Origin: Saprolegnia diclina VS20
Lineage: Eukaryota > Oomycota > Saprolegniomycetes > Saprolegniales > Saprolegniaceae
DNA length: 64,000 bases
Assembly (NCBI RefSeq): GCF_000281045.1
Contig: NW_008246092.1
Location: 436,596 to 500,595 of the forward strand
Reading direction: 5' to 3'
Below, piece after piece: positions 10,530 to 22,098 of the stretch. Numbering within the stretch: position 1 is the first letter of the stretch; each line of letters starts with the position of its first letter. A program made the translations under genes and the position numbers. The notes under the pieces were generated by a model. The model saw nothing but the letters and a program-made list of their open reading frames with translations, did no database searches and was not told the DNA's origin.

Positions 10530-12022
10530 TTACAGGCCGAGCCGTTCGAGTGCGTCGCTTGCGTCGCGCTGCAACGTCGCCGACGTCGGGTGCAGTCGCA
10601 TGACGTGGCGGAGCGACATGGCGAGCGCCGGCGTCGCCCACGTGTCTCGCTCCGAACACGCCGCGTAGTGGCGCAAGATGCAGCACACTTCAACTTGCAG
10701 TCCTTCGTGGTCTTCGTACTCGTTGTGGCAGGCCAAAACGAGCTGCAGCATAGCCAGTCCGTCGTCACAAACAGCGGATACCTGCCATATCAACAAGTCA
10801 TCGACCGTGTAGATATGAAGTACCTTGTCGTCGAGGGAAAGTCGGTCGACGAGATGGTGCACGAGTCGAAGAAGATCAAACGTCATCGGTGCGTCCGAAT
10901 CGTGGTACCAGCGCAGGGCGTCTTGGACACAGGACCAGCCGCCCGCGATGGCCAGCTATCGTCCAGTCAACCTCCTCGAACCGCAACGCAGCAGACCTCG
11001 CAAGCTAAGGCCGGCGACGCGTGGCACAGCGTGCGGTAAAGGTGCGTCACCTCGGCAAGCACGCATGGCTGCTTCAAGTGGGTTGCAAAGACCGTGCGGA
11101 ACCACGCTGCGTCTTGAAAGAAGAGTCTAGCATCTGCGCCACGTTCGACGACGTCAACGTCGACGACAAGTGCTCCCACCTTTGTCGCACACCAGCTCAA
11201 TAAAAGCGACGCCCGCGGTGACCACCTCGTGTGACGCAACGTGGGTCACGACCGCACTTACTGCGTGATTGCCCATGTCGGCAACATGCTCCTAGCGTAT
11301 GCATATGAGCGCCACGGCGTAGAGAAGACAGCTGCGACACCGTGCTTAGCCGGTGCTTGAAACGCCGTGCGATCGCGCCAAAGACACGGCAGCCATGGCT
11401 CTGCGCGAGTGGCTCGTCCATGTACCGAGTAAGCACGGAAAGCTGCAGCGGGATGCCATCCAAGGTCGTATACCACCGCAATGCGAGCGGCTCGCTCGCC
11501 GTCAAAAGCACATCCAGCGTCCAGTGGACCTCGCCGACGACCCGCGCACTGGCGGGGTAGGCCACCTACGAGCTCGCGACTCGCTACTGCATTTACAATT
11601 TGGGCGTACGAGGAGAGCGTGCAGATGGTCGGCGACACGCAACGCCTCGAGGCGAAAAATGTTGCGGGGCGACGCGCTCAGGGCCCGCAGCGCTTGGCAG
11701 CCAAAGAACTGGACCTCTTCGAGCGGCTCAAGCGCGCGCAAGATCTGCAGCGCCAACGCACACGCACCAGCTGACCCGAGGCGCTTGGCCGTCGCTTCCG
11801 CATCTACACAGCGTGAAACAGGCGCGAAAGGCAGCACAATGAAGGACCTTTGGCTTCGGTCACGGCGCGTTGCATTGCGATAAAGCCAGCGATCGCGAGA
11901 CCGACGTTGTTTGGGTCGTCGGCGACGCGCTGCACGAGGAGTGCGTAGTCTTGGTCGTTCAGAAGTACGTCGAACGAGAGGTCGGCGCCGTCCTGGCCGC
12001 GGGCTTGGCGCGTGTAGCACAT
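10530..12022 (-). CDS. ARM/HEAT-like helical-repeat protein
   Basis: Six or so exons encode about 410 residues. The Met at 12022 begins MCYTRQARGQDGADLSF. Later exons join cleanly, for example VTEAK to DAEATAKRLG and HALL to VAYPASARVV, across 44-nt introns. The product is a chain of amphipathic leucine-rich helices (LALQILRALEPLEEVQFFG, CQALRALSASPRNIF, then LAMLQLVLACHNEYEDHEG near the end), ending at TAA 10530. This pattern fits an armadillo/HEAT-type scaffold, but no named family is recognised. The start is 38 bp from the start of the divergent CDC14 gene. Boundaries around 10.9-11.3 kb are approximate. Confidence 0.6.
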
Positions 12023-12060
12023 TTGGAAATCTTTTTTTGGCTTTGTGTCATTTTTGGCGG
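12023..12060. promoter_or_regulatory. 38-bp divergent start region between ARM-like gene and CDC14
   Basis: Only 38 bp separate the two proposed ATGs. The spacer is T-rich on the plus strand (a run of seven T). Either the core promoters overlap the coding ends or one of the starts lies elsewhere. No ATCCGGAT element is present. Confidence 0.4.
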
Positions 12061-13653
12061 ATGCAGTCCGTGGTCGTCGACACCAGTAAGCTCGCCAGCA
12101 GCGACACGTACATCATGGTGGCGGTGTAGGCATCGTCTACGTCGAGTGGTCGCCGGACGATGGACCACTCGTACCTGGTGCGGAATGCTGTCACTTGGGC
12201 ATTGCTTCTGGTCGCGATGCGTAGAGCCAAACACGACGCTCGTCTTCCTCGAGACGGACGACCTTGTATACGCGAGGTTCTTTGCGGACTTTGGCCCCCT
12301 GCCGCTCGGCCAAGTATGCCTTACTCCATTGCTTACGCTCTCACGATGGCTAGGTGGTGCGGTTCCTCCGCTCGTTGCAAACCACGGCAAAGAGCTACAC
12401 GCGCGTGATCTGCTACTCGACGTGTGTGCCGATGCCAAGGTCCCGTACCGAGACACGAGACACGCGCTGTAGGGCCCACCCGCAGCGCCAAGCGAACGCG
12501 ATTGCCCTCCTCGTGCTCTACCGCGTCGTCCTTCGCCGCCTCTCGCCAGCAGAAGCCATGGCGCCATTTGAAACCAAGCAGCTGCCGCCTTTCCGGGATG
12601 CCGCGTACGGCATTTGCACGTTTGGGCTCTCGATCGTCGACTGCGCGGCGGCAATGCACAAGGCTAGCGCTACGCAAGATGCAACAACGTTAAAGGCATT
12701 TGTAGGCCGTCGCGCTCAACTTCTTCGCGCTCGACACGTGCGCTGTTGCAAGATGAGAGGCAAATCGATGATGCGGTGTAGGTTCGACGTTGACGGCTAC
12801 GAGGCGATGGCTGCCGAGAACGACATGCATTGGATCGTACCACAGAAGCTGGTCGCGCTCCCGTACGACGCTCTGCCCACTCATGATATGGGCTTATATG
12901 TGCTCGCCCAGCGGACCAACGTCGCAGCCCGCTGGTAGCGATCGAACAAGGTTTCCGCAGCGCGTCGACGACGTTGCGCTGAAGCTCAAGGCTCTTGGTG
13001 TCCGTCTCGCATGGCGTAACGCGTCATTTTTATCGTGTGGTGCTAGGTGTCGTGTGTCGGTATCGTAGTCATAACGAAGTACCCAAGGGCCACGCTGTTT
13101 GGAGTAGTGCGCCTCAACGACGCTACTGGCTACGACGCGCGCAAGATCGTGGCCGTCGGCTTGCGACACGTACGCTAGTAGCCACCGCTTGGGCGCCAAC
13201 TAGCGGCGTAGGTGGAGATGCCGTACGCCGATGGTGGCACGCCGTCCGAGGAGTCGCTGACGACTTTCTTTTCGGTGCGATTTGAACTCTATCGAGCAGC
13301 ATTTGAACATGCCAGGGTAGATCTGTGACCGTGAAAAGGGCGCTTTGGCCGTGCACTGCGAAGGCGGTCTCGGCCGCACGGGCACGACGATCGCCGCTTA
13401 CCTGATTTACGTACGAAAATGGCGGCTGAAATGAGCTCAATGAGCGATGTAGCGGTATGGCTTTACGGCGCCCGAAGCCATTGCGTGGTGTCGGCTATGT
13501 CGGCCGGGAAGTGTCCTCGGGCAGCAGCAGCACTTCTCGATGTTTATGGCGCCACGCCTGCGAGCCTTGCCGCCCACCCATGTGCTCGACAAGACCGCAA
13601 AACACATCAAGAACAAAAAGACAATCAAGCACATAGTAACGATCGGGCACTAG
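12061..13653 (+). CDS. CDC14: CDC14-type dual-specificity protein phosphatase
   Basis: Intron-rich gene whose exons follow the CDC14 order. The N-terminal domain has SSDTYIMV, then [19 protein letters not shown], helical [19 protein letters not shown], and [13 protein letters not shown]. The catalytic domain has [22 protein letters not shown] and the Cys-phosphatase loop [11 protein letters not shown] (13354-13386; catalytic Cys and Arg present). It is followed by the CDC14-specific [19 protein letters not shown] segment. The product ends soon after a Lys-rich tail (TAG at 13651). CDC14 enzymes remove Cdk phosphates (pSer-Pro) and act in mitotic exit and, in flagellated protists, at basal bodies. 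The long C-terminal regulatory tail of animal and yeast proteins is absent. Splice sites at 12.12-12.23 and 12.94-13.1 kb could not be fixed, so an internal lesion is not formally excluded. Confidence 0.8.
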
Positions 13654-13710
13654 TGTAGGACCTCGTGCAATAGTTCAATTTTGTTGCTGGGTTCGATGAT
13701 TTAACCTATG

Positions 13711-16358
13711 TTAATGGCGTCCTTTCTTGGTGCGGGCGTCCGGTTTCGGTACACCCTTGGCACAGAGCATGCGCACCAAGCTCTCGAGCTTGACGTTTGG
13801 GAGGTACTTGACACCCTCTGCGTTTAGCTCAAACTCGTACGCCTACGCGCGCACTTGAGCCGCGTTCGATGCGGCGTATACCCGGCACCTTCTGGTACAT
13901 TTCGAGTACGTCTTGCTCGACGAATTCGTATGTAAAGTACTTGGCCACCTACGCAGTAGTAGTCCCCTTGATGGAGGCTTCTCAGCCACGCACCAGCGCC
14001 TTGAACTCTCTGTACTCGATGCCGTCGATCGGGGCGTCGCGCTTGAGCTTGACCGTGATCGCCTCGAGGTCTCTCGCGGCTTGCGTGTTCCAGACGTGCA
14101 TGGCAATGCCCAAGACGCCTTCAAGCGTCAGCATGGTCCACCTACTTGGCTTGAGCTCACGGATATAACGAGCATTGGTCAATACCGTTTACTGCGGGGC
14201 AAGTGGCGACTCGTGAGTCGGGACGAGCTCACCGACCGCGCCGTGCCCAACGGAGTGTCTGCAATGTCTGGGTCTTGGTCGTGCAGCATCTCGCGCATGC
14301 TCGCTTGTGTCTCTGGGCCAATGACGACGCGGTCGACGTAGTTGGGTACGTCGTTCGGGTCTTTTAGCAGCGGAAACACGTTGTTGAGCGCCATAATGAC
14401 CACGTTCAAGCCAAACTGAAGCGGCTTGTGCGTGTGCAAGGTCAGCGTCCCCGCGAGCGTTGGCAGCGGGATGAGTCCCACGAGAAGCGCGAGGAGGCTA
14501 TCAGCCATGCGGGGGCTAAAGCAGCGAAGGTTGGAGAGTCCCATGATGCAGCCCATGACGTGGATCCGCCCATGGCTCTCCCGATACTCGGTGATGCCGA
14601 GAATGAACAAGTAGAGCTGCGCTTTCGACTCGGCGTACGTCGTGTACCTACCCCATCGTCGCTACAAGGTCCAGAAGAGATGAATTAGCCGCTACCGTCT
14701 GAGGAAAAAGTGCTGAACGAACGTCGGAAAGCTTTGACGCGGGACGCGCAACGTGTTGGTCTGCAGCGTATAGACAGCGCGGTCAACCCAAATGTCGTGG
14801 ATAAGGCCGAGCACTTGATCAATGTCGAAGCGCTGCAGGCCGCTGTCGGCGACGCCGAACGCTGTCACTTGGTCCAACCACCGGTCGTGCACTGCTGGCG
14901 TACTCTGCTGCGACCAAAACTGTGCGCTAAAGACTGTCGGCACCGCGAGCGCCGGAATGCCGCAGTTGACACCGTCCGAGCCGGCGACAAGCGTCTGAAA
15001 GTGGCGTGCGTACTGCTGCCACGGCACGACATCGAGGTAGTCGATCGACGTTGTGATCTTGAAGCGCACAAAGGCTAGGTATTGGAAATGAGATGTGGTG
15101 ATTTCGGGGGGCGTACGGGGGGGTGCCTCTTTGGCGCGGAAGCTCATGCCTTCCGGCGGCTCGGCGGCTTTGATTTCTTCGACTTCCTTCTCGATTAGAA
15201 GAAGGTTGTTGGACGTGAGGTCGGCAATCTTCTCCATGCACTGCGTCACGACCTCGCGCAGCTCGGAGCTCGTGATTTGCTCTTGCACCAGTCGTACTTC
15301 GAATTCGTTGCTATGCATCATCATCGCAGCGTGTCGAGATGCTCCTTGCGTACTTGGAGAGGCGCGTCTCGTCCAGCACTTGCACGGCCATGTCACGGGC
15401 GTTGATCGAGAGCTCCGTCGCGGTCGCTGTCAACGCCTGCACTTGGGCTTCGAGCTCGGAGCTGCGGGCTTCGGCAGCATACACGGCGTCCCGCAGCTCT
15501 TGGATTGTTGATTGGGTCGTCGCATGAGTCTCGCGCAGCGCGGCGGCATCCATCGTCTTGGCGACTTCGGCTTTGAACTTGTCGCGCCAGGCCACATTTT
15601 CGTGTTCGAGCTAGCCGACGAAACGCATTTCTGCGATACGACTGCAATGATAGAGGGTATTCAGCGTGTACCTTGCGGATGTACTGCTCCATCTTGGCGC
15701 GGTGCGTGCGCGCGTGCACTTCGCGCGTGAGAAGGTGGTCGATGCTCAGCGCGGTATCGTGTGGGATGCTTGATGTGGCAGTCTCAAACGCCATTGGCTC
15801 GGCGCAGCTCGCGACTACACGCAACGTCCATTCTCCATCGTCAAGCGGTGCGTACGTGTGAACGGCAAGCTCGGCATGCTGCAGCTGAAACGACGTCGCA
15901 GCACCTTCTCCGGGGCTGGCGTCGCGACGGACACGGCTTGCGTTGCTTCTCGCAGCTTGATATTGTCCCATCGTTTCATCGGTGGGCACACTGCACGGGT
16001 GCTAGTACCATCCTATCACCTCTCTTCGGACCAGCGTCTTACAACGTACCGCGACGGGCGCGAGAGGTGTCGCGCTTCCAGCCGCTTGGCGGTGATCTCC
16101 TTGGCGAACGCTGCCGACTTGTGACGCACGACATCGTCAAAGTACTCCTACAGACAAGTTGTTGTTCTTGTTTATATGTATATGCACGGGATGGATGACC
16201 TGCTCGGATGCCGTCAGTGCAACGTCAATCTCGCGTTGTAGCTGCGTGAGCGCAGCCCGGGACGGCGTCTGCATGGTCGTTGGCGGCTCTGGGAAAGGCG
16301 GCGCCGACAGTTTCGTGTTTGCGTCGGGTGACCAGCAGTGGCGGTTTCGAGGCGCCAT
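13711..16358 (-). CDS. Coiled-coil protein of unknown function
   Basis: About nine exons, roughly 730 residues, starting MAPRNRHCWSPDANTK at 16358. Exons in order: a Pro-rich start followed by QREIDVALTASEQ; EYFDDVVRHKSAAFAKEITA; a region with AELAVHTYAPLDDGEWTLRV; a coiled coil (AALRETHATTQSTIQELRD); a long helical exon (14.69-15.32 kb) with VVTQCMEKIADLTSNNLLLI; a hydrophobic segment (MADSLLALLVGLIPLPTLAG); then short exons ending KGVPKPDARTKKGRH before TAA at 13711. No catalytic motif or named domain is recognised. The mixture of coiled coil and helical C-terminal region would suit a cytoskeletal or axonemal protein, but that is a guess. It starts 111 bp from the divergent zinc-finger gene. 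Confidence 0.6.
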
Positions 16359-16469
16359 CTTGCCGCGGCGGGCTTCTGGCAGCCAGGTGGTCGTACCCGC
16401 CGCCACGTGGTGCGCGAAGTGTACATACGACTCTAGTGGCATTTCGGATTCTTTGCTGGCGACATCAAC

Positions 16470-17679
16470 ATGGACCTCAGCGGCCTGCAGCTCACCGAGT
16501 CGATGCTGGCGTCGATGCTCAGCCATTCGCTTGACGACGACGACCTCTGGAACGTCGAGACGATCCTCGGTATGGACGCCACCAACATGCTCGAGCTCGA
16601 GAAGGACCTCCAGTTCCTCGATGCGACCAGCGCGCCGCCCACAGCGGCGTACAACGGACTTCAGATCCAGACGGACAATCTCAACTTTTTACCGGACGCG
16701 ATAATGGACCAAGTGTTTGCCACTGAGCCGTGCTACTCGCCCGAGCCCAAGCCGCGCCCGCGGTAACCGGGATGGCACTCGGAAAGGTTATTTAATGTTG
16801 TTGTTTAGCAATTCACTCGATATGATGACGCTCGAACCGCTTCCGCTCGACCACTTGTCGTTCGTTGCGCAGCCCACGAAACGCAAGAGCATTGTCAAGA
16901 TCAACCCCATGCCACCGCAAATCAAGGTCGAGATGCCGCCAATGCCGCCCATGACGGCGCGCACGATGCTGCAGAGCAACCCCATGAGTAGCAGCACCAA
17001 CCTCAATCTGAACCTCAACACCAACATGAACCTCAACACCAACATGAACCTCAACACCAACATGAATCTCAACACCAACATGAGCCTCAACGCCAACATG
17101 AACGTTAACACCACCATGAATCTCAACACGGTCCAAGCCAACAACGCCAATGCACTCTCACCCAAGAAGTGCAAGCAGTGCATTACGCCTGGCTGCACGC
17201 GCCGGGCGCAGTCCAACAACCGATGCAAGTCGCACGGCGGCGGCGCCCGCTGCACCGTGCCCAACTGCGGCAAGAGCTCCCAAGGTAATCTACGCTTCTT
17301 CGTAGAACGTGGTATGCATAATGTTGCAGGCGGTGGTCTCTGTCGCGCGCACGGTGGCGGCAAGAAGTGCAAGGCGCCGGGATGCACCAAAGGCACGCAG
17401 CGCCTCGGTCTCTGCTACCTCCACGGCGGCATTCGCCGCTGCACAAGTCCCGGCTGCGAAAAGAAGGACCGCGGCAACGGCTTTTGCATCGCACATGGCG
17501 GTGGGCGCAAGTGCTCGACGCCCCGCTGCACGCGCCCAGCGCGCCGCGGCGACTCATGCCAAGTGCACGAAGAGCAAAAGAGCGGCAACGTGCTGCTGAC
17601 GCTGCAGAGCAACGCAATGAACCCGGACGCAATCGCCTTCATGGGCCGCGCGATTCTCCAAGCGCCGAGCCCGCACTGA
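16470..17679 (+). CDS. Cysteine/histidine-rich zinc-finger protein (WRKY19-like family)
   Basis: Three exons; introns at 16764-16809 (GTAACC...TTTAG) and about 17284-17328 restore frame. The N-terminus is acidic (SLDDDDLWNVETILGMD), like an activation domain. Then comes a tandem array of Asn-Leu-Asn-Thr-Asn-Met hexapeptides. The rest carries about five repeats of the form C-x4-C...RC.SHGGG (for example GCTRRAQSNNRCKSHGGG, APGCTKGTQRLGLCYLHGG and SPGCEKKDRGNGFCIAHGGG). These Cys-Cys-Cys-His zinc-binding repeats define the proteins often annotated as 'WRKY transcription factor 19-like' in oomycetes; no true WRKYGQK motif is present. Nuclear DNA binding is inferred from the family. It ends AILQAPSPH and TGA at 17677. 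Confidence 0.85.
17011..17130 (+). repeat. 18-nt tandem repeat encoding NLNTNM hexapeptides
   Basis: Six to seven head-to-tail copies of an 18-nt unit (AACCTCAACACCAACATG with scattered changes) run in frame within the zinc-finger gene, encoding NLNTNM and variants (SLNANM, NVNTTM). Near-identical copies suggest recent slippage or unequal exchange. Confidence 0.9.
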
Positions 17680-17848
17680 GGCATTCTCATTTATTCCTAC
17701 TACGCGTCTAGGACACTTCGTTAATATTAATAATACCACTTTAGCAATACACCTCTCCACTTGTCATTGTCATATTGAGCAATTAGTGTCGGCTATAAAA
17801 CACAGTCAGCTAGGTGCTACGGAGACCGGGTGAAACGGCAATATCGCC

Positions 17849-18609
17849 ATGATCCAGCGACTCCAACTGGGCACCGACCACCCGCGGCTCTCCAAGCTCA
17901 TGAGCGACGACAGCAGCGAGTCCGAGCGGTCGGCCCGAGTTGCGCCCCGCGTCGCCGCCCGCGACCTCTCCTCCCCAGAGTACCCACCGGCTCCTTCTGC
18001 GTCGTCCGATTTGCCATGATTATCCTTAGCTTCGATCGCATTCTCGGGTTCAAGAGCACCGGCTTGGAGACCAAGTACGTCCCTCTCAAAGATGAACACT
18101 ATTGTCTACGACTATGCTACGATGAGTAGAGCGACGGCAGACGTCAAGGGGTCTGTGGACGGCACGACGGTCGTCACGGTCGTCGCCTCGAACGAATACG
18201 AGTCACGTTTTGCGACTCGAATGCTGACCGCTCACGCTGCCACGTAGAGATGTGCCGCACGATGTCGACGTGGCCGAACCCAAGTCGCCGTCCCGCGGCA
18301 TCGGCGGCAGCATCCACTCGTTCATGTACACGTTGTCGCTTCTGCTAGGTTCTGAGAGGAATCTTAGTTTTGGCATCAAGAACGGCAACAACACAGCGAA
18401 GCGGTCGGCGCCACCGCCGAGCCCGCCGACGCAGCTGCGTCACGACGCCAAGGGACAGAATAACACACTTGTGATCGTGCGCAAGCCCGTGAAATCGTGG
18501 GACGAACCCCATCCGGTCCTTGCACCAGGTACTTGTCCTGCCCTAACCCGCTTTGGCTGCAACCATTTGTACAGCGGACGAGGAGACCACAATTGAAGCG
18601 TTTACATGA
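17849..18609 (+). CDS. Small protein of unknown function
   Basis: About six exons, roughly 190-200 residues. It starts MIQRLQLGTDHPRLSKLM and a Ser/Glu/Arg-rich stretch. Short exons then give FDRILGFKSTGLETK, VKGSVDGTTVVTVVAS, DVPHDVDVAEPKSPSRGIGG with SFMYTLSLLL, and a C-terminal exon with NNTLVIVRKPVKSWDEP, ending DEETTIEAFT before TGA at 18607. Introns of about 30-55 nt keep the frame. No domain is recognised; the Ser-Pro and basic segments suggest a regulatory, largely disordered protein. Convergent with the C2H2 gene, 101 bp apart. Confidence 0.5.
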
Positions 18610-18710
18610 ATTACGGTTTATATATAATTGTTGATAGAAATTAGTCAAACAGAGATAACGTGATCAGATACATACACGGTAGGAGAAACAGGGACGAATC
18701 GCGATCAGTG

Positions 18711-20391
18711 CTAGTAGCGCGCGTCGGCCATCGTAAGGAGCTCGGGCGACGGCTCGGGTACGCTTTCCGGCAGCGTCTCAAACGGCGAAAAGTCTTCGGG
18801 TAGGAAAAACTCGGGAAACGACGACGGCGCCCACGGCTCCACAATGGGTTTGAACGGAATCGGCATCGTGCCGAGGTCGTCGCTGTCCGGCGTCAGCGTG
18901 CGCGCCGGTGACGTCGGCGGCGAGCACGGCGACGACTCGTAGTCGGCCAGTGCCTGCAGCACCATCGCGTCGTCGTCGTCAGCATCATGGGTGCGTTGGT
19001 TGTCGCCCATGGTCGCGTCACGCTCCATCTTGACGCACAAATCGTTGGGCTGCTGCGGGTCGTCGAGACGGTTGGTCTTGGACGCTGACGCATTGTGCCA
19101 GTCGAGTGTGTTGAGGAGGCTGTACGGCCCCGCGTCCTGCTGGCTCTTGGTCGGGTACATGGGCGAGTACATGGAGACGTAGTTGGCATCCAGCATCGGG
19201 TACTACCACGCAATATCATAAGACGCTCATCTGATGCTTCAGGCGTACGACAAGGGGCTGGCGTGGTGCGACATGTGGGCTTGCGGCCTGAAAGTACGTG
19301 TACGAAGGTGACAGCGAGAGCCCCTCGATCGTCGACGAGAGGTTCGAATCGCTCAGGCGCGTACCGAGCATCGGTGGCACCGACGACGACGACGACGGCG
19401 GTGTTGTGCTCGACATGGACTGCGACCGCTTCTTCCGGACCACATTGGTGCGCGGGAGGTTGCGGGGCGTCGTGGTCTTGTGGCGCGCACCGCGACTGCT
19501 GGTCGGCGTCGTCGTGCTCGTCGTGCGCCGCCGGTAGCCTGCTTGACGCATCGGCGTCATGCAGTCGTACTCTACTCGTGGCATTAGTAGAGCGCGTAGA
19601 GCGCGTGAACGCGATTAGCAAGCGACGCACCAGACGAGATCGGCATCGAGTTGGACCGCGACCGGAGCTGCTTTTGCGGCGAGTCGGACGATGACGAGAG
19701 CGCTACGCGGGCAGTATGAGTCGTCGTCTCTCGAGGTCGATGAGTCTATGTGGCCTGTACCGCCATGTTCCGGGCTCGTGAGGAACCCGATCGAATCGAT
19801 CCCGGGTGGCGTCAGCTGCGACAAGAACGGACCACTCTCGATCCCAAAGTTGAGCGCAGGGCGAATCGCAATGTTGTTGGCGGCCGTCGTGTAGTAGACG
19901 GCCGAGAGATTGACCAAATTGGCTACGTGCGCCGTTACGACGATGGCCTTGTGGCTCCTGCATGTACCTCGTTCGCGTTGCGCGAGGCTCAGGTTCCGGT
20001 GCTTTAGCCGCATGTGTTGCGTGAGACTGCCCTCCGAGCCGTACGCCTTGCAGCACCCCGAGTACGTGCACGTCCATTTGCGGTCGATTTGCGCTGCCGT
20101 GCGTCGACGGCGCTTCTTCTTCTCCATCTCTACCTCGCCCGTTATACACGCTCTCTCTCGCATGTGGCCGCACCCGTGCCCATTGGCGTCTGACCTGCGC
20201 TGGGCGTCGTTAGGTCCGACGAGTCGTCGTCGCGCACGAGGTCGATCTCAATCTTTAGCTACATGGCACGACGAGGATGAGCCATGGACACGCAGCGCGA
20301 TGGCCATTACGTTCTGCGCGGCCTTGAACTGCGCCAGCTTGTGCGTCGCCGCCGCCACGGGCAGGTTGTCGACGACGAAGATCTGGCTCAT
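18711..20391 (-). CDS. C2H2 zinc-finger protein
   Basis: About six exons, roughly 470 residues. It starts MSQIFVVDNLPVAAATHK at 20391. A 51-nt intron leads to LKIEIDLVRDDDSSDLTTPS, then to a basic KKKRRRRTAAQIDRKW stretch running into one classical finger, CTYSGC ... HMRLKH (20.0-20.09 kb). Following exons are Ser/Pro/Thr-rich (RSQSMSSTTPPSSSSSVPP), and the last exon is acidic with many Pro (TLTPDSDDLGTMPIPFKP), ending DARY and TAG at 18711. One C2H2 finger with a basic flank and an acidic tail suggests a transcription factor. Two alternative readings exist for the exon around 20.2 kb. Confidence 0.65.
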
Positions 20392-21195
20392 GCTGCGGCT
20401 GCTACTGCTGCTCTTCCTGCGTTGCGTCTTGTCGGATGGATCTCGTCGGCCAAATCGCCAAATGCTCTCGGAAAGATTTCGACGGTCTCGTCGTTGCAAT
20501 AAATTGATATAGTATTGGCACGGCCGCTGTCCTCTCTATTTTATTATATTTCATTTTAATGCACGCGGTGCCCATGTACATACAAAGTGTATGTGTCGGC
20601 ATCGGACACGGTATTAAAATATATTAAAATACAATGCAAAACGCAAAACGCCCCCGTTAAAAATACACCGAAATGCGTTTTATATTACGCGAGTAGCTTG
20701 CACGACCATGTGTCCCGGCCTCTCGCCGCGTTGCCGTCAGTATACAAACATCAAATCGAAACGTAGTACATCTCGACTAACTAAAGAAAGAAGGTCGCGA
20801 GAGGACGCGTACAGTGCACGACCAGCAACGTCGCTAGTCGATATAGGTAGTGGGACGTACGCGCTTTGCTACGTCGAGAGGCAGAGGCTGCTTGGACTTG
20901 GGAGCACAGGTGCGTCGTCCGTTCTTTCTTGCCTCTGCGGTATCCATCTCAGAAACTTCAATGTCGAACAGATTGGCGATCTTGATCACCGTGACACGGC
21001 GTCAAGACCAGGCCGCGCCGAGGCGCCGCCATGCGTCGGTGCGCAGGGTACGTGCACGGGGCGACGAGCAGGTGGCAGGCAACGACGTCACCATCGTCGC
21101 CTGGCTGTCGACGGACCGGCGACCTGCAGAGATCAGGTCGAAGGAAAATCAAGTTGCGCAGGTTTTACCGTTGTCGTATCGAGTCTGAGAAGCAC
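20392..21195. other. Intergenic region between divergent C2H2 and coiled-coil genes
   Basis: The first 300 bp are AT-rich (including the short direct repeat ATATTAAAAT near 20620) and look promoter-like. From about 20.9 kb frames are more open (for example the plus-strand Met at 20961), which could be an upstream exon of the next gene, but no splice path into it was found. Confidence 0.4.
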
Positions 21196-22047
21196 ATGGC
21201 AGCGTCGGTGCAAGACGGCGTCGTGGCCGCCCTCGAGGAGCGCGTCGCCGAGCTCTGCGCCGAAGCCCTCGCGCGCGACGAGCTCATCTTGCACCTCCAG
21301 GCAGAGAAGCGTGATTTGCGGCGCCTCGCCGAGCGGCTCCGGGCCGCCCGCCACGTGGCAGCAGAACCAGACGATGCGCTGACGGACGCACGGTATCTTT
21401 CCGTCCAACGCCACGCGAGTGAGCTTGAGGCCCAGGTACGTACGATAGCTGAGAACCTTCACGGCGCGATTGGGCTAGCATAGCGTCATACCTAGTGCGC
21501 GCGTCAACAAGATGAGATCACATTGCTGCGCCGCGCGGTGGCGGCCAAGGACGAGGCCATTGACGACTACGTCCAGCAGATTGACGCGCTTGAAGACCAA
21601 GTGGCCGAGCTGCGGCTGGTCATCGACCGGCCGCCCGAGCCTCTTCCAGAAGAGCCACGTCACGAGTGGATGGAAGAAACCACACGGTACGAATCACATG
21701 CGAGCACAGTGATCCATCGTCGCGTTGCTAGCTTCCCGACGCCACACTTTTCGCTGCAGTCGCCCGAGGTCGCGTACGTCCTCTCGCAGTGGACGCAGAA
21801 CCCGACCAAGGCGTCGTCGCTGCTCGCGTGGCTTGTCGACGTGGCTGACGAGAACCGCGAGTTTCGGTTGCAGCCGATCCCACCCGCGATCGAGCTCCCG
21901 CGGCTCCCGCCCGAGGTCCGCGACGGCTTCCTCACGCTCATCGTGCCGCTGCTCCGGAAGCAGCTCGTCCGCGCAATCACGGTCCACACGCGCGGCCACG
22001 GGCTTTGCCATACGGACCTCCGCATCCGCGTCGAGCCTAAGATCTAA
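21196..22047 (+). CDS. Coiled-coil protein of unknown function
   Basis: Three exons, about 240 residues. It starts MAASVQDGVVAALEERVAEL. The first exon is a heptad-rich coiled coil (RDLRRLAERLRAARHVAAEP). After a 60-70 nt intron near 21.47 kb the coiled coil continues (DDYVQQIDALEDQVAELRLV). A 45-nt intron joins METTR to FPTPHFSLQSPEVAYVLSQW. The C-terminal part is globular (LPPEVRDGFLTLIVPLLRKQ) and ends IRVEPKI, TAA at 22045. Coiled coil plus a compact C-terminus fits a centriolar, golgin-type or intraflagellar adaptor, but no family is recognised. The frame extends upstream of the chosen Met with poor composition. Confidence 0.65.
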
Positions 22048-22098
22048 CCATCCCATTTTGCCGTTTTGTCATTTTGCGTCTTGAAACGACTTTTCTGC

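Noticed and set aside
17160-17560. True WRKY domain
   Set aside because: No WRKYGQK heptapeptide or C2HC WRKY spacing; the repeats are CxxxxC...CxxH-type units of the WRKY19-like oomycete family.
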